NCBI GenBank assembly: GCA_009778415.1
Contig: WRJV01000209.1
Span: 1-7,177 of the forward strand
Direction: 5' to 3'
Length of the DNA: 7,177 nucleotides
Source of the DNA: Clostridiales bacterium
GTDB lineage: Bacteria > Bacillota > Clostridia > Peptostreptococcales > Anaerovoracaceae
Under the pieces are notes generated by a model. The model ran no database searches. It saw only the letters and a program-made list of their open reading frames with translations, and was not told the DNA's origin. The translations under genes and the position numbers were made by a program. Positions 5,774 through 7,177 of the stretch are shown in pieces (position 1 is the first letter of the stretch; each line of letters starts with the position of its first letter).

Positions 5774-5787
5774 GAAAATAATAATCG

Positions 5788-5816
5788 TTGACAAAACCGC
5801 AAAAGCGAATTAGAAT
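5788..5816 (+). promoter_or_regulatory. Promoter of the ABC exporter operon
   Basis: A consensus -35 TTGACA (5788-5793) is followed after 17 nt by TAGAAT (5811-5816, five of six). A perfect TATAAT overlaps at 5816-5821 but lies 22 nt from the -35, so it is less likely to be the -10. Predicted start is about 5823, giving an untranslated leader of about 80 nt. The promoter diverges from that of the HTH-protease operon, with the two -35 elements only 14 bp apart. Confidence 0.75.
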
Positions 5817-5823
5817 ATAATTC
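5807..5823 (+). repeat. Palindrome GAATTA-N5-TAATTC over the exporter -10
   Basis: Six-base perfect inverted arms (5807-5812 and 5818-5823) around GAATA cover the -10 and reach the predicted transcription start. The core TTAGAATATAAT resembles the sequence over the opposing promoter's -10 (TTAGCATATAAT on the minus strand). It may be an operator, but both -10 regions are AT-rich and chance similarity is possible. Confidence 0.4.
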
Positions 5824-5833
5824 CAACGCGGAC

Positions 5834-5881
5834 GATTCCTGTGCGCCGCACTAGGGCAGCGCATGCATAAGACGTGGAATC
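5834..5881 (+). promoter_or_regulatory. Nested inverted repeats in the ABC exporter leader
   Basis: Within the untranslated leader, GATTCC (5834-5839) is complementary to GGAATC (5876-5881). Inside it GTGCGC (5841-5846) pairs with GCGCAT (5859-5864, one G-U). This would make a two-tier stem-loop ending about 10 nt before the GAGGG ribosome binding site. No T-run follows, so it is not an obvious terminator. I do not recognise it as a known riboswitch class. Confidence 0.45.
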
Positions 5882-5903
5882 CAAAGATACGTGAGGGCTC
5901 ATC

Positions 5904-6602
5904 ATGATAGAAATAAAAAACGTCACTAAAAAATACGGCAAGCTTGTCGCAAACGAAAACATCTCGATGAACGTCAAAGACGGCGAAATGGCAGTACTGC
6001 TGGGCCCCAACGGCGCAGGCAAGTCCACGCTGATCAAGTCGGTCTGCGGCCTTCTCCGGTTTGACGGCAGCATACTGATAGACGGGTTTGAGAACCACAC
6101 CGTGCAGGCAAAGCGCTTGCTCGGCTATGTGCCGGAAATCCCAAGCATGTTCGGAATGCTGACAGTCTACGAGCACCTTGAATTTATAGCAAAAGCGTAC
6201 AAGCTGGAAAACTGGAAAAGCCTGGCTGATGAACTGCTTGCGCGGCTTGAGCTTGATGACAAGGCAAAAAAGCTCGGCAAGGAACTTTCAAAAGGCATGC
6301 AGCAAAAGGTAAGCATATGCTGCGCCCTGCTCCACAAGCCGAGGGCAGTCATATTCGACGAGCCCCTGGTCGGCCTTGACCCTCATGCCATCAGGGAGCT
6401 AAAAAACCTGTTCGAGGAGCTCAAGCAGTCGGATTCGAGCCTCATCGTCAGCACCCACATGATCGAAACCATGGAGGACAACTGGGACACTACGTACATC
6501 ATGCAAAACGGCAAAGTCCGCGCGTCCGCAGACAAGGCCGATCACGACAGCACTAGCCTCGAATCGCTGTATTTCTCAATAACCGAAGGAGGCTCAAATT
6601 GA
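5904..6602 (+). CDS. ABC transporter ATP-binding protein (exporter type)
   Basis: Cytoplasmic ATPase subunit that powers the permease encoded immediately downstream; 232 aa, a typical stand-alone nucleotide-binding domain. Elements in order: Walker A GPNGAGKST (34-42), the YVPE region at the Q-loop position (75-78), signature LSKGMQQKV (128-136), Walker B AVIFDEP (148-154) with catalytic Glu153, D-loop GLDP (157-160), and switch His185 in STHM. The YVPE and SKGM variants are common in ABC-2-like multidrug or bacteriocin-type exporters, so nothing looks inactivated. The start ATG has GAGGG 6 nt upstream. The gene ends TGA overlapping the TTG start of the permease. Codon use and GC resemble the rib genes rather than the AT-rich module next door. 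The substrate cannot be told from sequence. Confidence 0.95.
   Translation: MIEIKNVTKKYGKLVANENISMNVKDGEMAVLLGPNGAGKSTLIKSVCGLLRFDGSILIDGFENHTVQAKRLLGYVPEIPSMFGMLTVYEHLEFIAKAYKLENWKSLADELLARLELDDKAKKLGKELSKGMQQKVSICCALLHKPRAVIFDEPLVGLDPHAIRELKNLFEELKQSDSSLIVSTHMIETMEDNWDTTYIMQNGKVRASADKADHDSTSLESLYFSITEGGSN
6586..6592 (+). promoter_or_regulatory. Ribosome binding site fixing the TTG start of the permease
   Basis: AAGGAGG inside the last codons of the ATPase gene, 6 nt before the TTG at 6599-6601. It supports the non-ATG start, which would otherwise be missed. Confidence 0.8.
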
Positions 6603-7177
6603 AAAGCATCATTTACCTATTAGCAATGTCGATTAAAAACCGGGTGCTTGAACTGAGGAAAAAGCCCCGGCTCCTGATACCCTACTCCCTCGTCGTACTG
6701 CTGATCGCCGCGATGGTTCTCCTGAGCAGGTCAACTGAGGTGGACCCTGATGCCAGCTCCAACTTCCCCACGCTGAAACTGATGTTTTTTGCGCTGTCCA
6801 CCTATTCGCTGGGTTGGGGCGTATACAGGGGCGTTTCTGCCGGTGGGAGCTTCTTCGACATGAGCGACGTGAACTTCCTGTTCGTGTCACCGCTGAACCC
6901 GAGGGCGATCCTGCTCCACGGAGTGATCAGGCAGACGAAAATCGCCTTCTTCGCAGGCTGCTTCATCCTTTTCCAGTCGGCAAACCTCAAGCGCAGTTTT
7001 GGCCTTGATTTTTCTTCGATACTGGTAGTCTTTGCAGGCTTCTTTTTGGCAATGATGCTTTCCGAAACCATAGCAATGTTCATCTACAGCAAAACCAACG
7101 GCAGCCCTATGAAGCAAAACATTGCAAAAGCACTTGCAGTAGCGGTTTTCGTGCCAGCAGCGGCAAAATTCGCCCTC
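6599..7177 (+). CDS. Putative ABC exporter permease (partial, 3' end outside window)
   Basis: 193 codons are open to the right edge with no stop. The predicted protein begins MKSIIYLLAMSIKNR (read from TTG) and has hydrophobic segments at about residues 25-43, 61-75, 115-128, 140-163 and 177-193. It carries the stretch GGSFFDMSDVNFLFVSPLNP (82-101), which I recognise from the 'putative ABC exporter' permease family (full proteins are around 500-550 aa). It is the membrane partner of the ATPase, coupled to it through the TTGA overlap and the ribosome binding site at 6586-6592. Start choice: the first ATG in frame is only nine codons on but has no ribosome binding site and would drop conserved N-terminal sequence. 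Transported substrate unknown. Confidence 0.85.
   Translation, partial: MKSIIYLLAMSIKNRVLELRKKPRLLIPYSLVVLLIAAMVLLSRSTEVDPDASSNFPTLKLMFFALSTYSLGWGVYRGVSAGGSFFDMSDVNFLFVSPLNPRAILLHGVIRQTKIAFFAGCFILFQSANLKRSFGLDFSSILVVFAGFFLAMMLSETIAMFIYSKTNGSPMKQNIAKALAVAVFVPAAAKFAL

Noticed and set aside
5798..5807. CGC-AAAA-GCG in the spacer of the exporter promoter
   Set aside because: Three-base arms are too short to support an operator call.
5721..6176. N-terminal extension of the HTH-protease reading frame by 152 codons
   Set aside because: It has no family similarity, runs antisense through the ABC ATPase start, and lies upstream of the module's own promoter. The ATG at 5718-5720 has a ribosome binding site and starts the HTH domain correctly.
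6034..6341. Non-standard ATPase motifs (YVPE in place of a Q-loop Gln, SKGMQ in place of SGGQ)
   Set aside because: These variants are common in ABC-2 and exporter-type ATPases; Walker A, Walker B, the D-loop and the switch His are intact, so there is no sign of a degenerate gene.
1..7177. CRISPR arrays, tRNA or rRNA genes, IS ends, integrases
   Set aside because: No regularly spaced repeats, cloverleaf sequences, transposase motifs or terminal inverted repeats were seen on either strand.

Overview
The window looks like part of a chromosome from an anaerobic or facultatively anaerobic low-to-middle-GC Bacillota (Clostridia-like) bacterium. This is an inference from four things: strong AGGAGG-type ribosome binding sites, an FMN riboswitch with an intrinsic terminator ahead of a ribD-ribE-ribBA-ribH operon, a ferredoxin-dependent 2-oxoacid oxidoreductase gene (iorA), and a Firmicute-type ABC exporter pair. 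I cannot name a species.

Left part (positions 1 to about 4077, all on the minus strand): a complete riboflavin biosynthesis operon. Reading in the direction of transcription, it has an extended -10 promoter (4049-4077), an FMN riboswitch (3935-4043), a terminator (3865-3894), then ribD, ribE, ribBA and ribH. Together these enzymes take GTP and ribulose 5-phosphate to riboflavin. ribD/ribE overlap by 16 nt, ribE/ribBA are 1 nt apart, and ribBA/ribH are separated by a 69-nt spacer with two tandem hairpins. The ribH stop overlaps (ATGA) the start of iorA, the alpha subunit of indolepyruvate:ferredoxin oxidoreductase, which runs off the left edge.

Middle part (4078-5720, minus strand): a visibly AT-richer two-gene module. 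An XRE-HTH/ImmA-IrrE zinc-peptidase fusion is followed, with a 4-nt overlap, by a DUF4411 PIN-like protein starting at TTG. This has the layout of a type II toxin-antitoxin or stress-response module. It has its own promoter, with an imperfect 17-nt palindrome over the -10 that is a candidate autoregulatory operator. Its last stop codon abuts the -35 of the riboflavin promoter, and no terminator is visible between them.

Right part (5721-7177): a 183-bp divergent regulatory region, then a plus-strand ABC exporter operon. An ATPase (232 aa) overlaps by TTGA a multi-membrane-segment permease that runs off the right edge. The exporter has a consensus -35 (TTGACA) and a leader with nested inverted repeats.

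The least ordinary elements are the PIN-like/protease module lodged between two housekeeping-type operons, the similar sequence over the two divergent -10 regions, the missing terminator between the module and the FMN riboswitch, and the translational coupling of iorA to ribH.
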